A stretch of 64,000 bases of DNA, from contig NZ_FRFD01000014.1 of NCBI RefSeq assembly GCF_900143645.1, positions 94,290 through 158,289 on the forward strand. The letters run 5' to 3'. Below the pieces are notes generated by a model. It saw only the letters and a program-made list of their open reading frames with translations, did no database searches and was not told the DNA's origin. Positions 1-7,440 of the stretch are shown in pieces. The position numbers were made by a program, and so were the translations under genes. Position 1 is the stretch's first letter, and each line of letters opens with the position of its first letter. The stretch is from Anaerocolumna xylanovorans DSM 12503 (lineage in GTDB: Bacteria; Bacillota; Clostridia; Lachnospirales; Lachnospiraceae).

Positions 1-30
1 TGGCACTGCCATGCCTTCCTTCGTACACCT

Positions 31-74
31 CAAGTTTGTGCCGAGGATTTCGCAGGCACAAACTTGTGCGAAAT
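31..74. other. Overlapping alternative hairpins at window edge
   Basis: A perfect 12-bp inverted repeat (CAAGTTTGTGCC at 31-42, complement at 55-66) overlaps a second one (ATTTCGCA at 47-54, complement at 67-74). The two stems share bases, so only one can form at a time. It lies just past the 3' end of the minus-strand ABC gene and next to repeat copy A, so it may belong to the terminator region or to the next gene outside the window. Function unknown. Confidence 0.4.
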
Positions 75-84
75 GTTTTTTGAT

Positions 85-167
85 TCACACTAACACCCAT
101 GCATTTCGCAAGTTTACTTGCGAAACTGCCTAAATCAAAAGTGAAAAATGCTTTCTATTTTTCACAC
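85..167. repeat. Intergenic structured repeat, copy A
   Basis: One of four related elements in the window (others near 39101, 42021 and 54861). It begins TTCACACTAACACCCATGCA, contains a hairpin with arms TTTCGCAAGT/ACTTGCGAAA, then a second hairpin GTGAAAAAT/ATTTTTCAC. The last bases overlap the stop codon of the adjacent minus-strand ABC gene, so in that gene's direction the element is an immediate 3' structure and could act as terminator or mRNA stabiliser. Arm sequences differ from copy C while pairing is kept. Confidence 0.7.
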
Positions 168-1895
168 TACTCCCCAGGAGGCTGCTTCTTTTCTTTCGCT
201 TACAAACCTCTTATAGATACCTTCTTCCTTTATTAATTCATCGTGCTTTCCCTTCTGCACAATACGTCCATCATCTACTACCAGTATCTGGTCTGCATGG
301 CGTACTGTTTTCAGGCGGTGGGCAATCATGATAACTGTTTTATCTCTGGTCAGCTGCTCAAATGCCCTCTGCAGACGGTCTTCATTTTCCGGATCCACAT
401 TTGCAGTTGCTTCATCAAAAATGATAATCGGAGCATTCTTTAAAATAGCTCTTGCTATGGATATTCTCTGCTTTTCACCGCCGGAAAGGGCGAATCCATT
501 TTCTCCGATTACCGTATCGTAATTCTGGGGCAGCTGCATGATAAACTCGTGACAGCAGGCTTTCTCTGCCGCTGCTATCACTTCCTTTCTGGTTGCCTTT
601 GGATTTCCAAAGCGGATATTATTTTCAATTGTATCCTGGAACAGATACACATTCTGAAACACCATACTTATCTGGCTCATTAAAGATTCCAGTGTATATT
701 CCCGTATGTCTGTTTTCCCTATGCAAATTTTTCCACCATCTACGTCCCAGAATCTTGCAATAAGGCTGCATATTGTTGTCTTGCCGGAACCGCTCGGCCC
801 GATAATTGCAGTCATTGTTTTGTCTTTCATACTGACACTGACATCCTTTAAAATCTGACGCTGTTCATAGGAAAAATCTACGTGCTCTAAAATAATATCA
901 TGGGTCTCTGGCATTTGTTCTTTTCCCTTTTCATCCATAACCGGCGTATCATCCATTTGATTTGCCTGCTCAATAGAGCTTCCGCAAACACGAAGAATTG
1001 CTACTCCATGCCCCGCAGACTCTATTTGTTCAAAGATAATAAAGGATATGACAATAAACATAAGCGCATAGGTAAGCTCCATAGTTCCGTCAAAATAAAA
1101 CAGCAGGGCAGCCGCCATCATGATTACACTGAAAATTCTTAAAATAGATTCCTGCATAATGTTATACGGTGTCAGCAGCTTTTCCATGGCAAGGTTGGTA
1201 TTTTTACTGCTCTCGATAGCACGGTCAATCTTTTTATCATCTATCCTGGTCAAATTAAAGGACTTTACAATACTCATTCCCTGAATTGTTTCCAGAACTT
1301 TTTCTACAAGTTCGGCTTGTGCCTTCTGCCTTTTGGGGGCAGTATTCCGTGATTTCTTCTCCATGGAAGAAGTCACTATACAAAACAGCACAATCCCAAC
1401 CACTGCAATTAGTCCCATTCTCCAGTCAAAAACCAGCATGTAGGCTGTAAATACAACGGTGGTGATAAATCCGCTTAATGTCAATACCATAACCATCGGT
1501 GCAGTCATCTCCACATCAGAAAGAACCGTTGTGCAGATACCGGTAATATTACCAAGGCTGCTCTGGTTAAAAAATCCCATTGGTATCAGCTTCATCTTAT
1601 TGCCGATATAGACCCTTTTATTGGCAGCCATAAAATAACCTGCATGTGTCTGCTGCAGCTGTGAAAAATAGTTTGTGGCAATCTTTCCCGCAATGCTGAT
1701 AACCATCAATATCAGAATATACCATATTATTTTTTTATCCACAGTTTTCGATACCAGCGCCTGTATTGTCAAAAAAATCGCACCAATCTGGAGCATATGG
1801 AATACAGCATTCAAAAATCCCACTGCAACTGATTTCTTAATGTTCTTTTGTTCTTCCCCTGCAAACCGCCAGATTTTTTTAAATATCTCTATCAT
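162..1895 (-). CDS. ABC exporter half-transporter (TMD-NBD), second of pair
   Basis: A 577-aa exporter-type half-transporter: six-helix membrane domain in roughly residues 15-310, then an ATPase domain with Walker A GPSGSGKTT, Q-loop, signature LSGGEKQR, Walker B IIIFDEATANVD and switch His in IAHRL. The ATG overlaps the end of the upstream half-transporter (1892-3643) by 4 bp, a sign of translational coupling and of a heterodimeric exporter. The pair is preceded by a TetR gene, an arrangement typical of drug, lipid or metallophore exporters; the general style resembles YbtP/YbtQ-like and IrtAB-like pairs, but the substrate cannot be read from sequence. Both NBDs keep the catalytic Glu, so neither site is obviously degenerate. 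Confidence 0.9.
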   Translation of the reverse strand: MIEIFKKIWRFAGEEQKNIKKSVAVGFLNAVFHMLQIGAIFLTIQALVSKTVDKKIIWYILILMVISIAGKIATNYFSQLQQTHAGYFMAANKRVYIGNKMKLIPMGFFNQSSLGNITGICTTVLSDVEMTAPMVMVLTLSGFITTVVFTAYMLVFDWRMGLIAVVGIVLFCIVTSSMEKKSRNTAPKRQKAQAELVEKVLETIQGMSIVKSFNLTRIDDKKIDRAIESSKNTNLAMEKLLTPYNIMQESILRIFSVIMMAAALLFYFDGTMELTYALMFIVISFIIFEQIESAGHGVAILRVCGSSIEQANQMDDTPVMDEKGKEQMPETHDIILEHVDFSYEQRQILKDVSVSMKDKTMTAIIGPSGSGKTTICSLIARFWDVDGGKICIGKTDIREYTLESLMSQISMVFQNVYLFQDTIENNIRFGNPKATRKEVIAAAEKACCHEFIMQLPQNYDTVIGENGFALSGGEKQRISIARAILKNAPIIIFDEATANVDPENEDRLQRAFEQLTRDKTVIMIAHRLKTVRHADQILVVDDGRIVQKGKHDELIKEEGIYKRFVSERKEAASWGVV

Positions 1896-3643
1896 GCCTC
1901 TTCACCATCCTTTACTCCAATATGTGCTTCCCACATTTTCCGGTAAAGCCCGGATTCTTCTAACAGCTGTGTATGGGTGCCCTTTGCAGGGATACTTCCC
2001 TGATCCACAAGCAGAATCTGGTGTGCACCTGTTATAGTAGACAGACGGTGTGCTATTATAATCAATGTTTTTCCCTGCACCAGCTTAGAAATAGCTTTCT
2101 GGATAACCGCTTCATTCTCCGGATCAATATACGCTGTCGCTTCATCAAGGATAACGATTGGCGCATCCTTTAACATTGCTCTTGCAATCGCAATTCTTTG
2201 CCTTTCACCGCCGGAAAGATGTGCTCCTCCGCCGCCTACAAGGGTGTCGTATCCATGTTCCAGTCTGCGGATAAATTCGTCACAGCCTGCCTTCTTTGCA
2301 GCCTCTTCCACTTCTCTGTCCGTAGCATTTTCCCTTCCCATGCGGATGTTTTCACGGATAGAATCATCAAAGAGGAAGTTGTCCTGGGATACATAGGCAA
2401 TATTGTCTGATATCTGTGCAAGAGGCATCTCTCTGATATCTTTTCCGCCGATAAAGATATTTCCCTCTTCCACATCCCAAAAGCCGGCAATCAGTTTTGT
2501 AATTGTTGACTTTCCGCTTCCGCTTGGACCTACAAAAGCATTCACAGTCCCCTGCCTGATTGTCAGGCTGATATCATTTAATACATTTTTCTTTTCCTCT
2601 TCATAGGTAAAGGAAACATGCTCCATCCTGATATCTGTTCCATTCAGCTTTACCCTCTCTGCCGGATGATACTGCTCCTTGGCATTTAAAATAGTCTCTA
2701 TGGATTCTATGATAGTTCCTGTCTGGGCAAGCGAATCCACATAGTTAGAGGCCGCCATAATCGGTCCTGCAATTCCCATGGACAGGATCATTACCATGAT
2801 AAAGTCGGAAGAAGATACACTCCCATTCATATAAAACGCTAACCCCAAAGGTAATACGCCGATTAAAACTGCCGGGCTGATATTTCGATAGCAGGCCGAA
2901 CCAATCTGGGCACTTTTCATCCAGTTATAAAAGAAGCCTGCATTTGCATTGACTGCATCCACATACCCGGCGTAGGCTTCCTTCCCCTGGTTAAATGCTT
3001 TTATTACTTCAATTCCATTTACATATTCCACAATAGAATCATTCATTTTTTTGCCCACCTGAACCGATTCTTTATACTTTTCCGGATATGTCTTCATGGT
3101 GGACATCATAAAAACCATTCCTATCGGCAGCGTTACTACAGAAATAAGTGCAAGCCTCCAATCAATATAAAACAGGGCAGCCAACAGCACTAAGGGAGCA
3201 AGGATATTGGATGTCATTTCCGGGAGTAAATGTGCCAGTGTCTTTTCCATGCTCTCAATCTGATCTACCAGTATACTTTTCCACCGTCCTATGGATTGCT
3301 CCTGCAGGGTTCCCATAGACAGGTTGGATAGTTTATGTACACATTTATTTCTCACTTCAGCCAATACAGCAAAGGTGGCAATATGTGACTGAGCAATAGA
3401 ATATGAGGTAAGCAGTACTTTTCCTAAGCTTCCTGCCAGGGCCAAAATAAGCCATGGGATACACTTCTTCATATCTGCCGCCCCCTCAATCAGCATAATA
3501 ATAATTTTCCCCGCGCAAAAGTATGGGATAAATCCCGCTGCAACACCAAGGACTGCCAATACCATCGATACCTTTAATCTGGTGTGCTGCGATTTTGCCA
3601 ATAACCATATTCTCTTCAACGGACTTTCTTTTCTTTGTTCCAT
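1892..3643 (-). CDS. ABC exporter half-transporter (TMD-NBD), first of pair
   Basis: A 583-aa fused membrane/ATPase protein of the ABC exporter class. Membrane segments occupy about residues 20-310; the ATPase domain shows Walker A GPSGSGKST, signature LSGGERQR, Walker B IVILDEATAYID and IAHRLST. An AAGGAGG site precedes the ATG at 3643. It is the first gene of a two-gene operon whose second gene overlaps it by 4 bp. The divergence between the two proteins suggests a heterodimer rather than two homodimers. Control by the TetR protein encoded just upstream in the same direction is the obvious inference. Substrate unknown. Confidence 0.9.
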   Translation of the reverse strand: MEQRKESPLKRIWLLAKSQHTRLKVSMVLAVLGVAAGFIPYFCAGKIIIMLIEGAADMKKCIPWLILALAGSLGKVLLTSYSIAQSHIATFAVLAEVRNKCVHKLSNLSMGTLQEQSIGRWKSILVDQIESMEKTLAHLLPEMTSNILAPLVLLAALFYIDWRLALISVVTLPIGMVFMMSTMKTYPEKYKESVQVGKKMNDSIVEYVNGIEVIKAFNQGKEAYAGYVDAVNANAGFFYNWMKSAQIGSACYRNISPAVLIGVLPLGLAFYMNGSVSSSDFIMVMILSMGIAGPIMAASNYVDSLAQTGTIIESIETILNAKEQYHPAERVKLNGTDIRMEHVSFTYEEEKKNVLNDISLTIRQGTVNAFVGPSGSGKSTITKLIAGFWDVEEGNIFIGGKDIREMPLAQISDNIAYVSQDNFLFDDSIRENIRMGRENATDREVEEAAKKAGCDEFIRRLEHGYDTLVGGGGAHLSGGERQRIAIARAMLKDAPIVILDEATAYIDPENEAVIQKAISKLVQGKTLIIIAHRLSTITGAHQILLVDQGSIPAKGTHTQLLEESGLYRKMWEAHIGVKDGEEA

Positions 3644-3688
3644 AAATCCTCCTTAAGTTAGTTTCATCTAACCTGAATTCAAAATAAA

Positions 3689-3706
3689 AATGTGCCATGG
3701 CACATT
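3689..3706. other. 18-bp perfect palindrome between tetR and ABC operon
   Basis: AATGTGCCATGGCACATT reads the same on both strands. It sits between the end of tetR (3738) and the ATG of the ABC operon (3643). It may be an operator for a dimeric regulator or a short terminator stem. It does not match the palindrome upstream of tetR, so a different protein may bind here. Confidence 0.45.
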
Positions 3707-3737
3707 CTTAGCAGAGCGTCTTATACATGTATTCTCT

Positions 3738-4361
3738 CTATGATTCCCATTGATAGATTTTTGCAAAACCCGCATAATAGAATTCTCTTAACTGTTTTGC
3801 ATACTGCATGCCGTCTTCCTTTTTCATATTATGACGCACCATTTCAAAAATACCGGAATAGTAAGCACTGGTTACAATATGGAGAAATTCCGGGCTGATA
3901 TTTCCATTGCTGATTACATCATCTCCTGTACAGTCCATGTATTTAACGGTGTAATCCATTTCTATTTCCACCAGTTCATTCAGAAAATCTGAAAACTCTG
4001 TGCCCTCAGCGCACTCAAGAAGCAGTTTGAAAACATCATAATGCTTATAGATATATTCAACAAACTGCTCTGCTCCAGTCCCGCTATACCTAAATACATT
4101 CTTTTTCTGATAATCCGCATCTCTCTGATGAAAAGATTCCTGCACCTCTAAGAACCAGTCTTTAAACTCTTCTACTACCGGAGCAACAATGGCCTGGAAC
4201 AGTCCTTCTTTGCTATGAAAACGGGTATAAATAGAACTGGTGCTGGTACCTGCTGCCAGTGCTATCGTACGCAAAGATGCATCCTTAAATCCTTTACTTA
4301 GAAATTCCGTTTTTGCGCATTCATACACCTTCTCATAAACTCCCTCAATCTGCTTTGCCAT
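3738..4361 (-). CDS. TetR/AcrR family transcriptional regulator
   Basis: A 207-aa protein with the TetR N-terminal DNA-binding domain: about residues 8-55 hold a helix-turn-helix (RTIALAAGTSTSSIYTRF) followed by the typical HSKEGLFQAI segment. The C-terminal two thirds is the variable ligand-binding and dimerisation part. A good RBS (GGAG) precedes the ATG. A perfect 9-bp inverted repeat lies 26 bp upstream of the start, the expected place for autoregulation. Its position ahead of the ABC pair suggests it represses that exporter and responds to the exported compound. Confidence 0.9.
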   Translation of the reverse strand: MAKQIEGVYEKVYECAKTEFLSKGFKDASLRTIALAAGTSTSSIYTRFHSKEGLFQAIVAPVVEEFKDWFLEVQESFHQRDADYQKKNVFRYSGTGAEQFVEYIYKHYDVFKLLLECAEGTEFSDFLNELVEIEMDYTVKYMDCTGDDVISNGNISPEFLHIVTSAYYSGIFEMVRHNMKKEDGMQYAKQLREFYYAGFAKIYQWES

Positions 4362-4386
4362 AGTTTTTCTCCTTTGATATATTTAA

Positions 4387-4408
4387 AACAGTGTTTCATA
4401 ACACTGTT
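4387..4408. promoter_or_regulatory. Probable TetR operator
   Basis: AACAGTGTT - TCAT - AACACTGTT is a perfect 9-bp inverted repeat with a 4-bp centre, directly upstream of the tetR start codon. TetR dimers usually bind such palindromes in their own promoter. Inference from position and symmetry only. Confidence 0.65.
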
Positions 4409-4495
4409 CTGAATATATAGCTTTCTTCCTCAAATGTCAATATTTATACAAGAACTTTTCTATTAATGATAATTCTTCTCATTAGTATCCGTTAG

Positions 4496-4615
4496 ATGGT
4501 AATGCAGGATGTAAACCACCAGCTTTTTACCGAAAGTATTATGGACGAGGTCCTGCTTAGCATGAATGACAGAAAGGATATATCAGAGGAAGAGAAAGAA
4601 AAGCGTTCGGCTTAG
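4496..4615 (+). other. Short orphan reading frame (39 aa), probable gene remnant
   Basis: A 39-aa frame (MVMQDVNHQLFTESIMDEVL...) ending in a run of charged residues. It has no clear RBS and looks like the C-terminal tail of a larger protein, but I cannot name the parent. It sits at the left edge of the phage-derived element, so it may mark the integration scar. The rest of the 4362-4672 gap holds the TetR operator and AT-rich sequence with no other feature I can support. Confidence 0.3.
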
Positions 4616-4672
4616 ATTACACCCATATGCACATGGATTTTTTTATATCCCCTTTTTAGCAATGAACTTCTC

Positions 4673-5344
4673 CTATTTATAAAAACAATGTCCGCTATCA
4701 TCCTGGAACAAAAATATTAACTTTTTAAACCAAGACTTATTTCTTTCTGATTTTACATCTGCCGGATTACAAAAATATAAAGCTTTATTTATAACACCAT
4801 TTTTTAATACTTTATCCACCGCTTCTTTTGTACTTTTTGCTATATTCACTGAATAATACCTTTTATCCCGTATTGGTGAAAACTGATTCTTTTGGAACAC
4901 AACAGACTTTATATTATCCGGGAACACATCTGATCCAACTCTATTCAAAACTACGCTTACTATGTTCATTTTTGCTTCTAAGCTTTGGTTTGTACATTCC
5001 GCTTCCGTAATTCGCTCTAATATTTTTCTTTCTTTAGCAGTAATATCATAAACATATTCATCTATATCAAAGTCGTCTGAAATGAATGAGGCTAATTTAA
5101 TTTCATCAACTCTACCTGATTCGGAGGTTATATTATTCTTGTCTGACTTATTACTATTACCCTTTACTTCTATAGGTGTGGGTGCACTGATCACCGATTC
5201 CAGGCGGTAAATCTCACCTTGTATTAGTCTTCTGCTCCCTGTTTGAACGGAAACTTTTTGATTATTAACCTCCCACTTAGAGCCGATCAGTAAGGTCGTA
5301 GCTGTTAATAGTACACAGCCACTTAGTAGACTTTTTCTTCTCAT
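4673..5344 (-). CDS. Cell wall hydrolase, SleB/CwlJ type (Hydrolase_2)
   Basis: A 223-aa protein with an N-terminal hydrophobic signal or anchor (residues 5-22), a low-complexity linker, and a C-terminal SleB/CwlJ-like domain (about 105-220). The conserved helix ITEAECTNQSLEAKMNIV carries the expected catalytic Glu, followed by VLNRVGSDVFPDNIKSVVFQ and QFSP. This fold cleaves peptidoglycan, as in spore cortex hydrolases. RBS AAAGGA precedes the ATG. It lies at the extreme left end of the phage-derived element, on the strand of the left arm, opposite the amidase at the right end. It could be a host sporulation or wall gene or an element cargo gene; neighbours favour the latter slightly. Confidence 0.75.
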   Translation of the reverse strand: MRRKSLLSGCVLLTATTLLIGSKWEVNNQKVSVQTGSRRLIQGEIYRLESVISAPTPIEVKGNSNKSDKNNITSESGRVDEIKLASFISDDFDIDEYVYDITAKERKILERITEAECTNQSLEAKMNIVSVVLNRVGSDVFPDNIKSVVFQKNQFSPIRDKRYYSVNIAKSTKEAVDKVLKNGVINKALYFCNPADVKSERNKSWFKKLIFLFQDDSGHCFYK

Positions 5345-5539
5345 CGTGTCTATCCTTTCTTTTATATTTCATATTTTATTTATTACTTTTGAAGAATCCC
5401 TTTGCTAAAAACTTATAACTTGCATAACAATCTCCTATTGGCGTTACACAATAACCTTTCTCCTCTTAAAGAGGAATGCGCATTCCGAAATTTATATAAA
5501 GCGTTTGCAACCGCTAATTTTTGTTCCATTTTATGTTGT

Positions 5540-5737
5540 TTATTTGATTTTAAAAAACTTACCTAATTTATATACTCCCTCATATGAAAGGTTGTAATTG
5601 TTATATGTAAAATTTATTAATCCAAAACTTCTGCTGCCACATTCAGGACATCTTAGTTCTTCTCCATAGATATCATTATGTACTCGGTTAATTTCACTCT
5701 GGTGAAACACATGATTACATTTTCTGCATTGGCACAT
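5540..5737 (-). CDS. Small zinc-ribbon protein (65 aa)
   Basis: A 65-aa protein with two CxxC pairs (CQCRKC near residues 2-7 and CPEC near 31-34), the pattern of a zinc ribbon. No further domain is visible. An AGGAAGG site lies close to the ATG. An ATGCAACA box with a TATAAT sequence 16 bp further downstream lies about 95 bp upstream, so it probably has its own promoter within the element's regulatory scheme. Could be a small nucleic-acid-binding or regulatory protein; function unknown. Confidence 0.6.
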   Translation of the reverse strand: MCQCRKCNHVFHQSEINRVHNDIYGEELRCPECGSRSFGLINFTYNNYNLSYEGVYKLGKFFKIK

Positions 5738-5808
5738 TTCCTTCCTACGTTCTTCCTTGTTTAAAATATTATCACCCCTTTATAGTTATCTTTTGGTCTA
5801 TATTAATG

Positions 5809-5838
5809 ATTATATTGCGTTTTTAATATTTGTTGCAT
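5809..5838 (-). promoter_or_regulatory. ATGCAACA box with -10-like TATAAT
   Basis: On the minus strand, ATGCAACA (5838-5831) is followed 16 bp later by TATAAT (5814-5809). It lies upstream of the 65-aa zinc-ribbon gene and partly within the region after the 102-aa gene. This is one of five copies of the box in the element, all outside genes. Confidence 0.5.
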
Positions 5839-5862
5839 ATTTTATTGTTTATTGTTTTCTTT

Positions 5863-6171
5863 TTATATTTCAACATTTATATTTATATATCCAGCATCAT
5901 TTTTAAAAACTAATTTGATATTATTTTCTCTAAATAATATATCTTCTAATAAATTTATGCCTATAGCACTTAATACATATGCATTATCAAATAATGTATA
6001 TTGAAAGTCATCAAAAATCAAAACGTCATCATTCAATTCGGCAGTCAATATATTTAATTCGTATGTAATATTACTCTGACATTTTTCAGTGACTTTATAC
6101 TGTTTTACATCGCATAACAGATTATAATACTCCAATTTCTCGATTAGTTCTTCGGCTTTGTCTAACATCAT
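5863..6171 (-). CDS. Conserved small acidic protein (102 aa), paralogue of 17464-17769
   Basis: A 102-aa acidic protein without a recognised domain. It shares a layout with the protein at 17464-17769: an N-terminal helix with ExxEKL, a central acidic stretch (NDDVLIFDDF versus DDDIVTIFDYD), a hydrophobic segment ending with charged residues, and an isoleucine-rich beta-like C-terminus. I read them as distant paralogues located on opposite arms of the element. The upstream AGGGGGA is 11-12 nt from the ATG. Function unknown. Confidence 0.5.
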   Translation of the reverse strand: MMLDKAEELIEKLEYYNLLCDVKQYKVTEKCQSNITYELNILTAELNDDVLIFDDFQYTLFDNAYVLSAIGINLLEDILFRENNIKLVFKNDAGYININVEI

Positions 6172-6201
6172 TCAGTAACAATCCCCCTTCTATTATTTTA
6201 C

Positions 6202-6316
6202 TTGTATGGAAGGCAGATTTATGTTAGAATTAAATCATACCATCCGACTATGGATTATGGTAGCTTATAGAAGTGCAGATAACTTTGGACGGTGTTCTGC
6301 ACTTCTATTTTTATTT
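6202..6316 (+). ncRNA. Candidate small RNA with own promoter and terminator
   Basis: A plus-strand unit without a reading frame: TTGTAT (6202-6207), 17 bp, TAGAAT (6225-6230), then about 80 nt that contain a TACCAT/ATGGTA hairpin and end in a 13-bp perfect stem with a T-rich tail. It runs against the minus-strand repressor-like operon and starts close to the 5' end of the 102-aa gene. SPbeta-type phages use a non-coding RNA (AimX) in their lysogeny switch, but I see no arbitrium genes here, so this is only a positional analogy. Confidence 0.35.
6267..6308 (+). terminator. Intrinsic terminator
   Basis: ATAGAAGTGCAGA pairs perfectly with TCTGCACTTCTAT across a 16-nt loop and is followed on the plus strand by a T-rich run. 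No plus-strand protein gene ends here, which is why a small RNA is suspected. Confidence 0.75.
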
Positions 6317-6420
6317 TTTATCTAGAATCGAACGTTTGTTCTAATTCATTCTATCACACTATTCTGTACTAATCAACCCATAATGTTGAATTTTATGTTG
6401 AATATTTTCTTTGTTATCAA

Positions 6421-6450
6421 AATATAAAGGTGGTTTCCCACCGTTATATT
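6421..6450 (-). terminator. Terminator of the repressor-like operon
   Basis: Immediately after the stop codon of the 6451-7440 gene. GGTGG/CCACC stem extended by AATATAA/TTATATT with one mismatch and a TTTC loop; T-rich on both sides, so it could work in both directions. Confidence 0.7.
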
Positions 6451-7440
6451 TTACTCTATTAATTCAAGTATGTCTTTTATTTGCAGCCTGAACATTCTTG
6501 TAGTCATATTGGAACCAAACTCATAAATATAGTTCTGTATTTCACTTTCAAATTCATAATCTCTTCTATTAACTTTATTATACAGAGCCTGCTTAAATGT
6601 AATACCTCTCTCCGCAAACTTGCTTTTAATATAATTTATTAAGCCGCTTCTGTATATATTAGTTCCGTTAAACCATCTGTTTTTGATGACTTTTTGGGCG
6701 TCCCGCAATCTTTTTCCTAAAACAACATCACTTGCAGGTAAATCTTTTGCTCCTGTGCTGCACACCTTAAAAACATAGCAACTTTCATCATAATATTTTT
6801 TATCTAAACGTTTTATTTGTTCAAGTCCTTGCGGATGATAATAATGTTCTTCGTTGGCTTTTTTCATCAGCTTAATAAACAAATCGTCAACCTTAACAAT
6901 TCTTCCGGTAATTAATTTTACTGTATGTTCTGTCTCATTTAAGTCATCCATTTTTAGATTTGATAGTTCTTCAAATTCATTACCGAGTACACTCATAAAA
7001 ATAGCGTATGAAATAAATTTTAATGAATAATCATCGAACATATCAATGTACTTATATAAAGTTTCTCTTGTAATAAACTTACTTTCTAAAAATTCTAATG
7101 GAACTATCTCTGCAATAAAAGGCTCCATTATTTTTCTGTCATAAAAGTTTATTATGTTGTTACTCTCCACCAATCCTTCTTTCAGACACCATTGATAGTA
7201 ATTAGTAAAGTAACTAAGAATTAAAAATAATGTTTTACGTGATCTGGAATTAAAAGATTTCAATAATTTTACTACCTCATCCATTGTAAAATTACATAAA
7301 TCCTTTTCAAACTGTGCTTCGATTTTTTCAACACTTATGAAGTATCTTCTAATAATGGGTTTCGTGTTGACATCATATTTACAAAATGGGTCTGATAAAT
7401 AACTCTCTTTTCTCTTTCTTCCTTCTACAATATCAAACAT
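6451..7440 (-). CDS. Degenerate tyrosine-recombinase-fold protein, MrpR/YopR-like repressor candidate
   Basis: A 329-aa protein (start ATG 7440 after AGAGG; an in-frame TTG at 7449 would add 3 residues). Residues about 1-120 look like the helical core-binding domain of tyrosine recombinases, and the rest like the catalytic domain: a LSNLKMDDL segment resembles the LRxxDL box and YRSGLINYIKS resembles the HxLRxT box, but the His and a convincing C-terminal Tyr are missing. In phage SPbeta the master repressor MrpR (formerly YopR) is a tyrosine-recombinase fold protein that has lost catalysis. Length, divergent placement before a YonO-like polymerase and the missing catalytic residues fit that role. 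It follows the 427-aa gene with an 8-bp overlap. Identity is inferred, not proven. Confidence 0.55.
   Translation of the reverse strand: MFDIVEGRKRKESYLSDPFCKYDVNTKPIIRRYFISVEKIEAQFEKDLCNFTMDEVVKLLKSFNSRSRKTLFLILSYFTNYYQWCLKEGLVESNNIINFYDRKIMEPFIAEIVPLEFLESKFITRETLYKYIDMFDDYSLKFISYAIFMSVLGNEFEELSNLKMDDLNETEHTVKLITGRIVKVDDLFIKLMKKANEEHYYHPQGLEQIKRLDKKYYDESCYVFKVCSTGAKDLPASDVVLGKRLRDAQKVIKNRWFNGTNIYRSGLINYIKSKFAERGITFKQALYNKVNRRDYEFESEIQNYIYEFGSNMTTRMFRLQIKDILELIE

Noticed and set aside
4616..4672. Right-end/left-end direct repeats (TTTTTATATCCCCT versus TTTTTTGTCCCCT)
   Set aside because: The match is short, imperfect and AT-rich; not acceptable as an att pair.
6451..7440. Functional integrase of the element
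   Set aside because: The conserved His and a convincing catalytic Tyr are missing, and no flanking direct repeats were found.
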